Positions 36,801-49,600 of a stretch of DNA of 64,000 nucleotides are shown piece by piece. The DNA comes from Luscinia megarhynchos (Eukaryota; Chordata; Aves; Passeriformes; Turdidae): positions 50,671,783 to 50,735,782 of the forward strand of contig CM067592.1 of the NCBI GenBank assembly GCA_034336665.1. The letters run 5' to 3'. The notes under the pieces were generated by a model, which saw nothing but the letters and a program-made list of their open reading frames with translations, was not told the DNA's origin and searched no databases. The translations under genes and the position numbers were made by a program. The first letter of the stretch is position 1, and every line of letters begins with the position of its first letter.

Positions 36801-37250
36801 GATTTCTATTATTTTGATTTTCATTTTTAAATATGAAGGTGAGACATTAAATCTCGAGAATGCAAGAAATCAGGGGAAGAATGCAGATCCTTAAACCCAA
36901 ATTCTTAAAATACCGAAAGGAATTCAGACTCTAAATAAATCAGAATAGATTAGCAGAAGGTCATAGTTGCTCCAGTTTAAACCAATCAGTCTTCTGATTT
37001 CTTGTTCAATGCCCTTTGAACCATCTTTAATATGACTACATGTAATAATTTAAAACACTGCTCATCCATTCATACCTATGGAGTAGGAGATTGCCTTTTA
37101 TAGAAGTAAATAAACACAAGGTCAGTAACTCCTGTCTTGAGAGGTTTGGAGAGATCTTTCTCCCACCTGGTCTTCACTTTGAATTTTTGGGATGATCTGT
37201 CTCATGATTACTGAAACAGGTTGCATTTTCAGTTTTACGAAATTTTTTTC
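27899..37250. other. AT-rich non-coding stretch
   Basis: No exon, RNA gene or recognised repeat family could be supported. A somewhat GC-richer patch at about 32950-33150 shows no open frame with family similarity. Short A or T runs occur, for example 30297-30312. Confidence 0.55.
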
Positions 37251-37453
37251 TATTCTATTCTATTCTATTCTATTCTATTCTATTCTATTCTATTCTATTC
37301 TATTCTATTCTATTCTATTCTATTCTATTCTATTCTATTCTATTCTATTCTATTCTATTCTATTCTATTCTATTCTATTCTATTCTATTCTATTCTATTC
37401 TATTCTATTCTATTCTATTCTATTCTATTCTATTCTATTCTATTCTATTCTAT
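37251..37453. repeat. Pentanucleotide microsatellite (ATTCT/TATTC), 40 perfect units
   Basis: TATTC is repeated 40 times without interruption (37251-37450), followed by an imperfect unit (TATCC). It is preceded by a T-rich stretch. Open frames reading YSILF repeats come only from the microsatellite and are not genes. The true length in the animal may differ from the assembly. Confidence 0.97.
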
Positions 37454-38779
37454 CCTATGCCACGCCACCTTATATACATTATATATATTATATAATATTA
37501 TGCAATATTATACAATACCTTTCTTGCTTCCATGTTTTTTTCCTGGTACATTCTTTAGCTCCATTTTTAGTTGTTTTCTATTTCACCTTGAAAGCATTAC
37601 ACTTTCCAGCAATATTTACATTTTGTGATGATTTATTTTTTCACCTTCCCACAAGAAATCTACAGCCTCCCTTGCCAACTTCTTATTTTTTATATGTCTG
37701 TAAAATCATTTATTACTTATCACTTCACCCTATGTTTTATTTTTCAGTCATTTTCATCACAGCATTCTTATTCCTTTTCATTTATTCCCTTATTATATGC
37801 TTTTATGCAGCCTCTTTGAAGCATTGATTCTTGTTGCTCTTTTATTTTCTTCATCTCTCTATTTATCCAGTGACCAAGAGTGGTCACTTATTTATTGAAG
37901 TTTGTCAAGTTATTTCTAACCTCTCCTTGTTATGACAGCAACAAAATCCCACTGTTATTAGAAACTGCATATGCATTTGTAATTTATATATGCCTTACCT
38001 ATATTTCTCACAAAAAAACCCCCAAAACAATGTAAGGCTAAGCATAATCTTTGTGTCATCAAAACACATCAGGGATACTATAAAGCAAAACTTATTTGAA
38101 AGATCATTCAGACTGCTTGAGTTGTCTGAAGCTATCACAAAACCAGTATTATTTTATTTGAACTGTTTAACGTACTTGTGTTGCCCTTAAGTTTTGGAAC
38201 CTCGCTGAAGGAAAGTCTTGCCAGTGAAGGCCAGTGCAAAGGTGGCATTCCGTAACTGTGCCTTTTCTGCATCTTCAGTTACCACAGTCACATCTTCATT
38301 TGGTAAAGGGCCCACATTCTCTTTCGTTTTGCTTTTGTAATTAGCATATTTAAGAAGTCCATCTTGTTGACCTGGACATCTATAGCCAGATTTAATTCTG
38401 GATGGCCTGGAATTCTTTAACACTTAATCTGACAACCTCTTTAGAGTCATGCAAAGTGGCCTGACTCTGTTGCCACCTCCCATCTCTTTCATTCTTATGT
38501 CTGACTGTTCCTTATTCATCCATGCAGTTCTCTTGCCTGCTTTTCCTGATACATTGCTTGAGATGCATTGTTTTTGAGCCTGAAGGAAGTGATCTTGTGT
38601 ATAAGCCAGTTTGCTTGGACTACCCTTCTCTGTAGGGCCTATTTCCATGGGATTCTTCCAAGAAGATACCTGTTACAATCATAATTTCTATCCTGCTTTG
38701 TCATCACCTAAAACTGAACTCTACAATCCTGTAGCTACAGCCAAGCAGCTCCCAACCTTTATATCTCCAACGAGGCCTT
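37454..38779. other. Non-coding stretch before the split CR1
   Basis: AT-rich up to about 38180. From about 38180 to 38780 the composition is less AT-rich and may be older, diverged CR1 sequence continuing from the fragment to the right, but I could not trace it with confidence. No gene was seen. Confidence 0.45.
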
Positions 38780-38912
38780 CCCTATTGCTCTGTATGAGGT
38801 GGAGCAGCACATCATTCCCTGTGGGAAGTTGTGATCCAGGATTTCCAGGAACCTCCTGAGCTGTTTGTGCTTTGCTGTGTTGCCTCTCCAGAAGTCTGGG
38901 TAGTTAAAGTCC
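38780..38912 (-). mobile_element. CR1 LINE fragment, part 1 (split by a solo LTR)
   Basis: Reverse-complement CR1 coding-region sequence (the GGAACCTCCTGAGCTGTTTG stretch and its surroundings). It ends at AGTCC (38908-38912) and resumes after the solo LTR at 39660 with the same AGTCC. The left boundary is approximate. Frames are degraded. Confidence 0.6.
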
Positions 38913-39659
38913 TGTCTTAGGTTGCAACACGGGATGTGACCAGAAGCATATATTCTATCACCATCTGTTGAAACCAGGTGGAGCTGTAATCCTTATCTCC
39001 ATGGGACATATTCTCTGCTAATGGGCCATCTGTTGAAACCAGGTGGGGCAATCACCTTTATCTTTTCCACAACCCATCCTTCCTCCAGGGAGATATTGGC
39101 TGCTAATGGGCCATTAAGTCCCACTGTATGACTGATAAAATTACATCATCCCACTGGGAGATGCTCCAGCTAGGGGGAGGAGCCAAGGGGCCAAGCCTTT
39201 CCTACCTAGATAAAAACTGAGATTTGGAGCATCAAAACAGCCTTTTCCAGTGGATTCCAGAGGAAAACCAGACCCTTCTACACTATCACTGGAACTTTGG
39301 AGGAAGACTGCACCCTTCTACAGGAGCACTGATTCAGCTGAACCACATCTGCCACTGCAGGAGGACTGTAGCCACCATTTAATGGGACTGCTACCAACAC
39401 CCTGACTGACAGGGTGTCAGGTTGTGTTCTGACTCTGTCAGTGTTTCGGATTTGGGTTTTTTTTAATTCGTTTTTTGTAATACTACATTTCAATTTTAAT
39501 TTTTCCTAGTAAAGAACTGTTTTTCCTATTCCCATATCTTTGCCTGAGCGCCCCTTAATTATCAAAATTATAATAATTTGGAGGGAGGGGGTATACATTG
39601 TCCATTTCAGGAAAGGCTCCTGCCTTTCTTAACAGACACCTGTCTTTCAAACCATGACA
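38913..39659 (+). mobile_element. Solo LTR, ERVL-type, nested in CR1
   Basis: 747 bp with termini TGTC...GACA, flanked by the 5-bp duplication AGTCC (38908-38912 and 39660-39664). Five bases is the ERVL-class size. A TATA-like GATAAAAA is near 39211, and an AGTAAA signal near 39509 is followed by T- and G-rich sequence. It contains two copies of the motif CCATCTGTTGAAACCAGGTG about 66 bp apart (near 38961 and 39027). Its 3' end matches the end of the minus-strand LTR at 52275-52997, so the two are related. Confidence 0.8.
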
Positions 39660-39955
39660 AGTCCCCTAAAACAACTGGTGCCTGTGACTTTGAGACTGTT
39701 TCAAGCAGCTTGTAGATGATTTCATCCACCTCCTGCCTTTGGAATCTCCAGCACAACTCATGTCACGCTTAACTAGTCTGCCCTTTTATCCTGCTCCATA
39801 AGCTCTTGACTTGCTCAGAATTCACTCTATAACAGAGCTCAGTGCTTATCAAGTGTTGCCTGACACAGAGCACAATCCCACCTCTGTGCCTTCCTGGCCT
39901 GTGCCTCCTAAACCATGTGCACCATTTGGGCTTCACTGCAGATCTTCACTGAAGA
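39660..39955 (-). mobile_element. CR1 LINE fragment, part 2
   Basis: Continues the CR1 interrupted at 38912. On the minus strand it corresponds to the endonuclease-side coding region (phrases around TTTCAAGCAGCTTGTAGATG and AACAGAGCTCAGTGCTTATC). It is degraded, with no usable frame. The right boundary is approximate. Confidence 0.6.
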
Positions 39956-40905
39956 CAGAAATAATATCTCACAACAGTCAGATGAGACTAAGAAATAATT
40001 TAGAGTATATGTACAATATCCCTGGAAGAGAGAGAAGATGCAAAGAGGTTTCAATTAATACTTGAAGGTTGAATAACTCATTTCTATGACAATTTGAACT
40101 AGCTGCACTATATATATACATTTGTATGCTGAGAGAGGAAAATGTTGAAAAATCTCAGATGTAGTATAACTTGGTACATATTAAGACTTTCATATTTTTT
40201 ATTCTTTTGAATTCCACCTCAACAACATAATACTGTATGAATATAAAACCACGTGGATACACATGCATATACACATTTCTCTTTTTTGGCCATGTCTTTG
40301 CTGAAACGTGCAAAGCATGTTTGTTCTTATAAATATTATATCTAATTACCATATCTAATTTAAACAGTTTTCTGGGTCTTTTATATTCATGGATGTTACA
40401 AAATTCTAAGTTTCATACACAGTGAGCCATTAGCCAAACATGTGCATATATTATGTTTTCCGAAGAATATTATGAAATTATCTAGTAACAAACCTTCAAA
40501 AATAGAACACTGTCTTGGTTTTACCAGAGGAAAAGGCTAGATTTCATCTTTCTCCTGTTTTTAAAACAGCTCTGTATTTTGATATATTTGACTTCTATCA
40601 TTTGAAGCATGTGAGCATATTTCTCTTCTCTTGGGTATTGCATGTGGCTATCAAACTGCCATGACTGCTTAAACAGGGTAAACCGAGTTAGTCTGGTATG
40701 TTTCTGGGAGTGAATACCCATACCCAAATTGCTTTTGTCAATAGGTGTGTCACAGTGTCTCAAGTGGTCACAACAGATATAGCAGCTTATGACCCGAAAG
40801 ATTACTTGGATGCAGATTTGCTACCAGAAGCTGTAAACTTTTTCTGTTTATATAGAGCCTTTTAAAGATGTGTTTCATTTTCCTTCCTTCCCCTGAGGAA
40901 ACAGA
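39956..40905. other. AT-rich non-coding stretch
   Basis: No gene or recognisable repeat was seen. Confidence 0.6.
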
Positions 40906-41624
40906 TGTGGGGGTTCTTTCCAGAGACCCTCAGGTGCTCTACAGGCACCTAACTTCGGAGCTCTCTGGACTCCTGCTCTGAGCTCTTAGGCTCCTACTTG
41001 TCAGGTAGTCTTAAATAAACAAATCAGCTATTAGTTAAAAAGGTTATTTATTAAAAAGCACATCTTATTACAAAGCACATCAGTCTCAACAGTACACAGA
41101 CAAGCAATAGCAAAAAGCAACGGCAAGCAAGAGCAGAAGCAGTAGCAATAAGCAATATGCGAATGGCTAGAAGTCCTGGCAAAGGCCAAGAGCTAAAAGC
41201 TGAATGGCTAAAGCCTGTGGCTAAAAGAAGCAACTCTCCTAATACATAGTCTTATGTAGAATTTTCCAAGCTAAGATGCATGCTCAGACCACCATTCTTT
41301 AACCTGTAAGAATTCTAGTTTCTTAGCACATTAGGTTACACATATAACACTACGCATACACTCTATTGTGTTCTACCTAAGAAATGTAAGCAATACTCTT
41401 GCTATAACTCTATTATGTCTAAGTCCTGTCTACAACTGTGGGCTTGGAGCCTCTACTGAAGATATCAGTATTTTTGCAACCTTCACTAGAACACAAGTTA
41501 CTACTGTGGAATCCAGACCTTTTACTCACTAAAAGCATCAGAACTCACTCTAAGACTTATTCAATCCCTACACTCTGATTTCTCTGAAGAATTCAGAGAG
41601 ACCCCTAATTCACTGACTCCAACA
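40906..41624 (-). repeat. Possible LTR, minus orientation
   Basis: A 719-bp block starting TGTGGGGG and ending CTCCAACA. On the minus strand this reads TGTTGGAGTC...CCCCCACA, with TG and CA ends and an AATAAA signal (about 41046-41052). No matching duplication was found at the flanks, so the boundaries or the call may be wrong. Confidence 0.4.
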
Positions 41625-44600
41625 TTCTCCCAGTTTTCTTGTATCCTCTTTAGCTAGCACCTCATCCATACCTGCATCTACAAAAACGGAACAAACCTAG
41701 AGAAGTTTGGAAAATGAACAATTTATGTTCATTTTGCAAGGTCTTTATTTGGAACTTTTCAATCAGGCAAAATATCTATTATTTCAGAAGTCTGAGGGGA
41801 TGTTACATGACTGAGGCTTCATTTCAAAGAAATATCTCTAATTTTTAATTTTCTTCTGTACCTTGAATTTAATGTGTAAAACTTGCCAAGTGAGCAAAGT
41901 GGAACAGACCTGCACCAACACTGAATGAAATACTGAAAATGTATTTGGCATAATAGAGAATTAATTCTACCACACTGCATTAAACTAGTGGGCTTTAAAA
42001 TAGGGTACCAGTATGTCCATTCCCAATGTCACTGAACAACCTTAAAAATTAAAGACAGAGAAGTTTCAGATGCCTGGGTGCAGATACTCATCTACCTAAT
42101 GTGTGCTACAATGCCCTTTGCAAGGAGCTAGAGACAAAGACTCACTTTTTCCTTTGGTTTAAGACAGAAAGAACTGATGTTTCCTATTTTCTCCCTGCTT
42201 CCCACACATATTTTAACTTAGAAATGGAAGCCTGACTATATTTTGACATTTCATTGCCAGAGAATAAAATTATGTTATGGCCAGGGTTAAATTTACTTTT
42301 TCCTTAACCACTACAAAGACTGCTACTAGTTTTTCTTACCACAAATATATTCTGAATCAAGTACATTCCCAATTCAAATATATTCTGAGAGTTTTATGAG
42401 GTAATGAAAGTCACCCATGAGTTAAAGCGTCTTGCTTTTAAAAGAAGCTTTCAGTAACTGGCACTCCTTCTGTGAATGCTTTATTTATATCTTCATTTTG
42501 CAAAATATTCTACAACTAAATTCCATAACACTTTTGTCAATAGAATGTAATTTTGCTCATATCATTCTGTCAACAAAAAGTCAACAGAATATAATCTTTT
42601 TGTCCACTGAACTAAACTGCAGAATCTTTTTGCATATGCATATCAAATACAGAATGTTTACTAACCGAAAATATGATATTTTCTCTGAACAAATTGTGAT
42701 TGTATACTGAGAGTTTTAAAGAAAGCTAAATTCTATAAGACACCTTTAGCTTAACACCTTTGCCCAAATGGTATCAGTGCTGAGACATCCCAGAGAGCTC
42801 TGTCTCTCTGTCCGGGCAGTGGGATTTGGGAGACTTCTTGTAGACAGTAAATTTGCTTCTGAGTTTTCAATACATAATTGCTGCAAGGTTGGTTGGTTTT
42901 TTCATATAAATATTTCCTGGGAATAAGAAGCTGGATGGGCTGATAACTGTTTTACCTATGCCTTAAGTTTTACTGCTCTGTTCATTCCTACTTGGATGTG
43001 TAAGGGGTAGGGTACAGACTCCAAAAACCTGGACTTTCACTCTTCATACTTGTTGCAGAGGAAATAAATGTCATAATTATTTTTTGTGGTATGTTTTTAT
43101 AGTTAATGACACATTTTCAGTGTCTATGTGTTGCCAACTTAATTCTTTATTATTGCTCTCTTGATAGCACCTACATAGCTGTGAAGAAGGTGTACTGGAG
43201 TGACTACAATGACAAAATTAATGCAAAATTGTTACTCTCTAGCTTATGTCAGGTTATAACACCGCTGTATGGAAGAGATGGACATTTCTGGTTACATGGG
43301 GAGCTTTTTCATCTCTTTTCATCTGACTGAAGGGTGGGAACAGAAGTGGTTTACAGTTACTTGTGAAGAGGATTGAGGGTAAACATACAGTGTGACCTTA
43401 AACTGTATAGGAGTATAGGACACCCAACTTTTCTTTCTGAATTTTCCACTATGATGGTGTTCACAGTGTTCTGTAAAGCACCTGGAGATCTATGGAGGAA
43501 TAGTTTTATCACGTTGTTATCATACTACAGGATGATAGGATTTTGTCAGCATGCCATATGAATCCCCTTTCTAAAATGACTATCAATTTAGAGAAGAATT
43601 GATAAATGCTCTTGGTTTCTTTGGGTTAGTATTTTTTTACAATACACAGAAGAGTGCTCATCAATAGTTCTGTACCTTTTTCTTTTCAACAAGCTGAAAG
43701 AACAATTACTGGGAAATGTCATTACACTGAGAGAATTGGTGTATTTTTAGAAAATGAATTACTGCTGTGATAACTAAGTGTTTGGATACAATGTCTGATA
43801 TTGCTTCAGTAAGAAAAAAAGAACTTCTTTTAAAGCGGAGAAAGAACTTCCTTTAAAGTGGAAAAAAATAATTTATTTTATATTGCTCTCCATTTTGCCA
43901 ATTGTCTCGTGAGGTGATACCTCTCTTTTTGGCCCTGGATAAGATTTTAAACTTATTTTCCCATTCTGCATGTAGGCTTAATACATAAAGTTTCATTTCA
44001 TATTACATTCATCAAGGGTACACATGCTACCCTACACATGCTTCCTGCAATAAAGGAGTGATTGGAAAAATTGGCATGAAGTTGTTCTATGCCGAACAAT
44101 GCTCACAAATTCTTCATTGGATAACTGCTGTTCACATGTTGCCAAGATGTCTGTGCTGTCACACAAGATGTTTGTACTTTTCCCCAGTACTCTGGCAGTT
44201 AAGATAATGATGTTCTCTTATACTATAAGAGATACTGTACTTCCTAGTAGAGGTAACTGCTAGAAGTTTTTACAAAATTGAAAACATTTTTTGCCTCCCT
44301 GAATTCTTGAAATTTACTGTGAGGAATAAAAATTAAGAGAACTCCAAACTACAGAAAGCAATTTTATATTTTGTCTAACTTCCTGTTTTCTAACTTATGG
44401 TTATTTTATATTTGCATGCCTATTTATATGTACACACAGATATGGAGATTCCCACTGACTCATGTGAACATCTTAAACTGTATAGCTCCCTCCATATGGG
44501 AAGGAAGACAGCCATATCTCTTTACTCTTCTGATATTTTTGTATTACAGGAGCTTCTCAACTTCCAAACACAAATTTCTTTCTCTCTTGCTATTATTTTT

Positions 44601-45587
44601 TTTCATTGTTCTGCTGTATTTGAGAAAGAAGCTGTTAGGTTTTTTGGTGAAAGTTTTTCCTTGGGTATCTGCAAAAACAGTGCTTTTATCCCACAGCATG
44701 ACCGTATAGGGCCATAAAATTCCATAAGCATATGTGTGTTTGTGTTTGCACATCTGAGCTGGGGGGTGTGTAGGGGATACTCTCCACTAAAATGGCATCC
44801 AACACTAAAAACATAAACTATAGATTAAATATCAGGGCATCTGTCCAAATCAAAGTCTGCAGTTTTGATAAAGCCGTACATACAGTCAATATTCTTTGTG
44901 ACATACCACTTATAAAAATATTATGACAGCATTGCAAATATTTTGACAAGCAAGAAAGCTATTTAAAATAAAAAAGGCAACCCAGTTAGAGAAAGCCAAA
45001 GTAAAATGGCTTTCTTGAAAATCTCTGGGAAGGGCTGTGATTTTCCTGCATTGCATTTGTTTACAGTGAAGTGAGGGAGTTGAAGAGAGGGTCAGATACA
45101 TTTCCTCTTAAAAATACCAGAAATCAAGAAAGAACCAGAAATCAAGTTTGAAATTAGAAGAGGTGAAAGGAGGAGAAGGATTTTGTCTTGAAGTGCTGAT
45201 GGGGAAGAGGATATGAATTGGGATGCCTGAATCTTATCAACAAGCCTAAGTTTCAGATTCGCCTGTAAGGAGAACACCAGAATCCCATTTAGATGGCTTC
45301 TATAAAATTAATATCTGTTTCATTTTTCAAGCATCTCACAAGAAATTACTTAGAAATTTTAGGGGTCATCTGAGGTTATATTTTTTCTCTTTGTAATTTT
45401 GTTTAAGATTATGTAATTACAAATGTCCTTTGACTTGCTAGAAGGAGTATGCACTGTTTCTATCTTTTAAGTCTGATGTTAAGTGTGAGTACAGGTTGAA
45501 ACTAAAACACTAGAAGCATTCTGACCATATTTATTCCCTTCAAAGGAAAAAAGTCGTGTGTGCAGGCAACTGTTGGGGGTTGCCGCA
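41625..45587. other. AT-rich non-coding stretch
   Basis: No gene was supported. GC content rises sharply after about 45550, where the MROH-related block begins. Confidence 0.55.
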
Positions 45588-45802
45588 GGCCTGTCCTGGA
45601 GCACTTGGGCAGCTGGACAGCAACGCAGGAGAGCTGGGAGCAGCTGCCACGGCTCCCACTGCCCAGCTAAGCTCAAGGGGTTGCTTTCCCCAGAGCCACG
45701 CTGCCAGCACAGCTTCAGCCGCTGCCTCCTCCTCACCATCGAGGGGTCCCTGCTGAGCGCCACGAGGCCTCTGAGAGCCAGGCGCCGCATCTCCCTGGGC
45801 TC
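45588..45802 (-). pseudogene. Duplicated fragment of the MROH-like gene (part of exon 7 plus intron)
   Basis: 215 bp match 48641-48855 with only about two differences, at an offset of 3053. The copy takes in the 3' part of the exon at 48790-48927, its donor (GTGAGGAGG on the minus strand) and the intron beyond. Homology stops abruptly at 45802 in mid-exon, so the copy has no acceptor of its own. It lies about 0.8 kb beyond the 3' end of the gene. The near identity means a recent duplication or gene conversion. Confidence 0.85.
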
Positions 45803-45819
45803 TGCCTACTGCGCCTCAC

Positions 45820-45953
45820 CAGCAGCAGCCAGGGGCTGTGCTCCTGCAGGGCCTGCTCGGCCTCCTTGTCCCTGCTTGTCCCAGTGCAAACCAGCCTGGG
45901 CACCTCGGGGGTGTCCCCACTGTCCTGCTGAGGCCAGGCCTCCAGGGCGTCTG
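45820..45953 (-). pseudogene. Possible exon remnant, unidentified
   Basis: On the minus strand a 134-bp open segment lies between a CTGCAG acceptor (upper end, 45954-45959) and a GTGAGG donor (lower end, ending at 45819). It reads through segments such as DALEAWPQQDSGDTPEVPRL and EAEQALQEHSPWLLL. A related donor region (CTGCTGCTG|GTGAGGCGCAG on the minus strand) recurs near 54550-54575. I do not recognise the protein. It could be an exon of another MROH copy or of an unrelated gene caught in the duplications. Confidence 0.35.
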
Positions 45954-46461
45954 CTGCAGGCCCCGAGACGCGTCGGGGAAGCGCCAGAGCAGCTGGGGGG
46001 CAGGAAGAAGGTGGCAGGCTGGGGGCTGCTCCTGGCCTCTGCCACCCAATTCCTCAGGGCTTCCCACCAAGCCATCCACACAAGCCCTCCTGTCCCATCA
46101 CAGCCTCCCGCCACCCACCGGCACACGCATCCCCCTCACACCTTCCCACTGCCTTATCCTGGCAGGCTCTGGCAGCACCGCATCCCTTCCCGGCCTCCCG
46201 CTGTCCCGTGCTGGCCATCTCCAGGGAGCAGGCTCTCAGGGATCCCCGCCGCAGCTCCGGCCTCGGCCCAGCCGCTCTCTCGGAAGCCTTAAGGCTTCGG
46301 CAGAACCACCAAAGGCCAAGGGGCTTTTGGCCACTTTCCCTTGCACACCGCACGCTTGGCCCACTTGCCGAGCACAAGCACCTTTTTCCCTCTTCCCCAT
46401 TGGCCTGAACACTCCGGGCACCAAAACAAAGCTCCTGGACCTCTGTGTATAATAACAGTAG
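45954..46461. other. GC-rich stretch between MROH remnant and gene
   Basis: GC-rich sequence with long open frames on both strands caused by composition. No exon beyond 45820-45953 could be supported. It ends at the polyadenylation signal of the MROH-like gene. Confidence 0.5.
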
Positions 46462-46467
46462 TTTATT
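46462..46467 (-). terminator. Polyadenylation signal of the MROH-like gene
   Basis: AATAAA on the minus strand, about 140 bp after the stop codon of the last exon. Confidence 0.6.
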
Positions 46468-46607
46468 AATCCTACTAATTCCTAATTAACTAATCTAATA
46501 CTTCACTAATTTACTAAGTTATTTACAGTAGGCTGAAAAAACACTACATGAAGAGGAGAGGTTTTCCCTGCAGGCTCAGGTGGCCCCAGCAGATGCACCC
46601 TCCCACA

Positions 46608-49600
46608 TCAGTTCTCCACAGCACTCCAGCAGGAGAACCGGCCACCGCCACCCAGGGAAGGCCGTGACTTCCAGAGTCGGCGGAATCCATCCATCATCCT
46701 CTCGAGAGGGGAGGAGGGAATACTCTGTACAGCCATGTTTATGTACAGAGTTTGAAGTGCCAGACATGAGATGGCAGGGCTGATGTCATCTGCCATGTCC
46801 TGAAGGGCTGGAAGAGAGAGAAACAGAGGCACAGTCAGAGCCTGCACCCACGGGGATCTGGGGAGACCCTCCTGACCCGTCCATGCCCCCCAGCTCTTGC
46901 CACGGCCAGGATGCAGCAGGAGACAGCAAGCAGCAGCTGCAAGGTGCTGGCCCCGAATCTCCTCGCACAGGCCCCCGAAAGGTCTCTGTGCTCTGCCCAC
47001 GCCGCCCCTGGTGCGCGCAGGGAGCAGAGCCCTCCGCAGCGGGGCAGGGAACGCAGCTGCCAGCGCCAGCCCCCGCTGCCAGCCCGCTGGCCTCACTCAC
47101 CCCTGCACATGAGCTGCAACTCTCGCTGCTGCTCTCTCAGGAACCGCCCGGCCAGCCCTGCGAACACAGAGCCCGTCACGGCCCCAGCGGCTCGCTGCCC
47201 CACAGCGGCGCTGCCAGCCCTGCGGCCGCCGCACCTCCTTCCCCTGCAGGGCTCAGCCCGGGCCCTCGCCGCACCCTGCCGCCCAAGGGCACGGCTGGCG
47301 CAGGGCGCAGCGGCCCCGAGGGCAGGCGGGGCTCCCCGGCCCCGGCCCGGATGGCAGCAGCTGCCGGGGCTGGGGCCGAGCTGCGGCGGGGCGGGGAGGG
47401 AGCCGGCCGTGCGCTCACCCATGAACCTGACGGCCGCCTCTCGCAGGGGCTCCTGTGGGCTCCGCAGGTACGGCAGGGCCTGCCGCAGGTGCTCGGCCGC
47501 TCGGCCCCTGTCCTGTGCCAGCTGCGGAGAGCGGAGGGAGGGAAGGGTCGGGCCGGGCTCTGCCCCTTGGCCCCGGGCTCCCCTGCCCGCACAGCCCCGA
47601 GGGGGGCACAGGGCCCGGCAAGGCGCGGCGCTGCCCCGCAGCAGAGCCCGGCTGGGTCGGGGCTCCATCAGCTCCTGCCTTGGGGCCACAGGAGCCTGGA
47701 GAAAACCCCCCTGGGCAGCCCGGGGAAGGGAGCAGCGTGTGGGGCGCAGGCCGGTGCCCCTGGGTGCAGCACTGGGCAGGGGCCACAGCTGCCAGCCCCA
47801 CAGACTGGGCACCGTGGGCAGGGGCTTCTCCAGGCTGGGGCTGGGGCTCGCAGGCTGTCCTTACCAAGCACTCGCCAAACCTCCACATCTGATCAGTCAC
47901 CACCAGGTGCTGCAGATCGCTCCTCTTGAGGAAGCTTAGGGCAGCAAGCAGCGTTTCCCGAGAGGCCTGCAGAGAGCCAGAGATGGCACCGCAGCCCAGG
48001 GCACAGGAGCTGCCTCCCTGTGCCAAGGCCACGAGGAGGCTGGAGCCCATGAGGTGCCAGGGTGCAGGGAGACAGCTGAGCATGGGGACACCAGCGCCCA
48101 GGAGTCCTCACCTCTGCCACGCGCATGTTCTCATCATGGCCGTGGAAGAAAAGCGGGAGCAGGCTCTTGCTCACAAGCATCTTCAGGGCCTTTTTCCCCT
48201 TTGCCTCTACCGACCGCATCACCTCTTGGAAGAGGCAAATGGAGAGCAGCTGCACATGGCGGTTGTCCTGTTGGAAAGGAAGCAAAAGCCCTCCACATCA
48301 GCTGCTCCAGGCCCCTCTGTGCACAGGCACAGAAATCCATGGGACCCCACACTTGGGGGCAGCTCCCAGTGGCCGTGGCTGGGGACACAGAGCCTTACGT
48401 TGTCCAAGAGCGGCCAGAGTGCTGCAGCCAGCTGCAGGGCGATGGGGCTGGGTATGGTGAGGTCTCTGTGCAGGAACAGAGCGCTGAGCACGATGGCGCT
48501 CGTCTCAACGACGACTTCATCTGCATCCCGCAGCAGGTCCGCAAGGCTGTCAGTCAGGGTGTGCATTCTTTCGTTCTGCATGGAACACAAGGCTGGGCAA
48601 CCCCCTGCTGCTGCTGCTGCCATGGAGCCCAGGGGCCGCGGGCCTGTCCTGGAGCACTTGGGCAGCTGGACAGCAACGCAGGAGAGCTGGGAGCAGCTGC
48701 CACGGCTCCCAATGCCCAGCTAAGCTCAAGGGGTTGCTTTCCCCAGAGCCACGCTGCCAGCACAGCTTCAGCCGCTGCCTCCTCCTCACCATCGAGGGGT
48801 CCCTGCTGAGCGCCACGAGGCCTCTGAGAGCCAGGCGCCGCTTCTCCCTGGGCTCGCTCTGCAGGTGCCTTGGCATGATCTCCAGGATGCTGTCACCCCA
48901 TTTACTGAAGTCCACAAACTCCAGGAGCTGGAAGCACAAAGCAGTGACTGGGGTGCCCAGCTGGCAGGAGCTCAGAGCTGCACAGGGCTGGGCCAAGGCA
49001 GCAGCACAGGGCAAGGACACCGTGCCAGGCACCTGCGGCTGTGAGAGGGCAGAGGAGTGGGAGTCAGCTCAGCAGGGCAGCGCTGGCCATGGGGCTCACC
49101 TCCACAAGGAATGCCATGGCAGGCAGTTCCCAGTCTGAAGTGCCTTCCCTGAGTAGGTCCAAGAGGTAGGACACGATGTAGTGATGCCAATAGTCAGTGA
49201 CACCGTGCATCTCCCTGGTGGGGGGAAAAGACACCATTGCCCCTGAGCCAGGCGGGCCAAGCTCTCCCAGCGCTGACTCCCAGAGGCCTGGTCTTTTCCC
49301 GAGCACCCCGTGGGCTCTTTGGGAGGCGGCTGTTCCGGGCACCCTCCTGTCCCAGCCTTTTCCAGTCTGCTCTTCATTCTCTCACAAGGCCCTCTCACCC
49401 ATGGCCACGGGAACTGTGTGGGGCACCCTGGGCACAAATGGCAGCAGCAGCGTGGAGAAGGGGGTCTCACCTGGCCAGCAGACCCACTGCATAGTGGTGG
49501 GTGTCAGCACAGAGAAGTGTGTCCCAGCCACCCTTGCGCTCCACGGCCAACACCACAGGCTCACACTGCACTCGGCAGAGCAGCATCTTCAGAGTCTGCA

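Noticed and set aside
37192..37827. Long open frames of YSILF repeats
   Set aside because: They are the translation of the ATTCT microsatellite and have no other coding sign.
46883..47939. Long plus-strand open frames of about 340 codons
   Set aside because: They are Ala/Pro/Gly/Arg-rich products of GC composition, opposite the true minus-strand MROH exons and introns.
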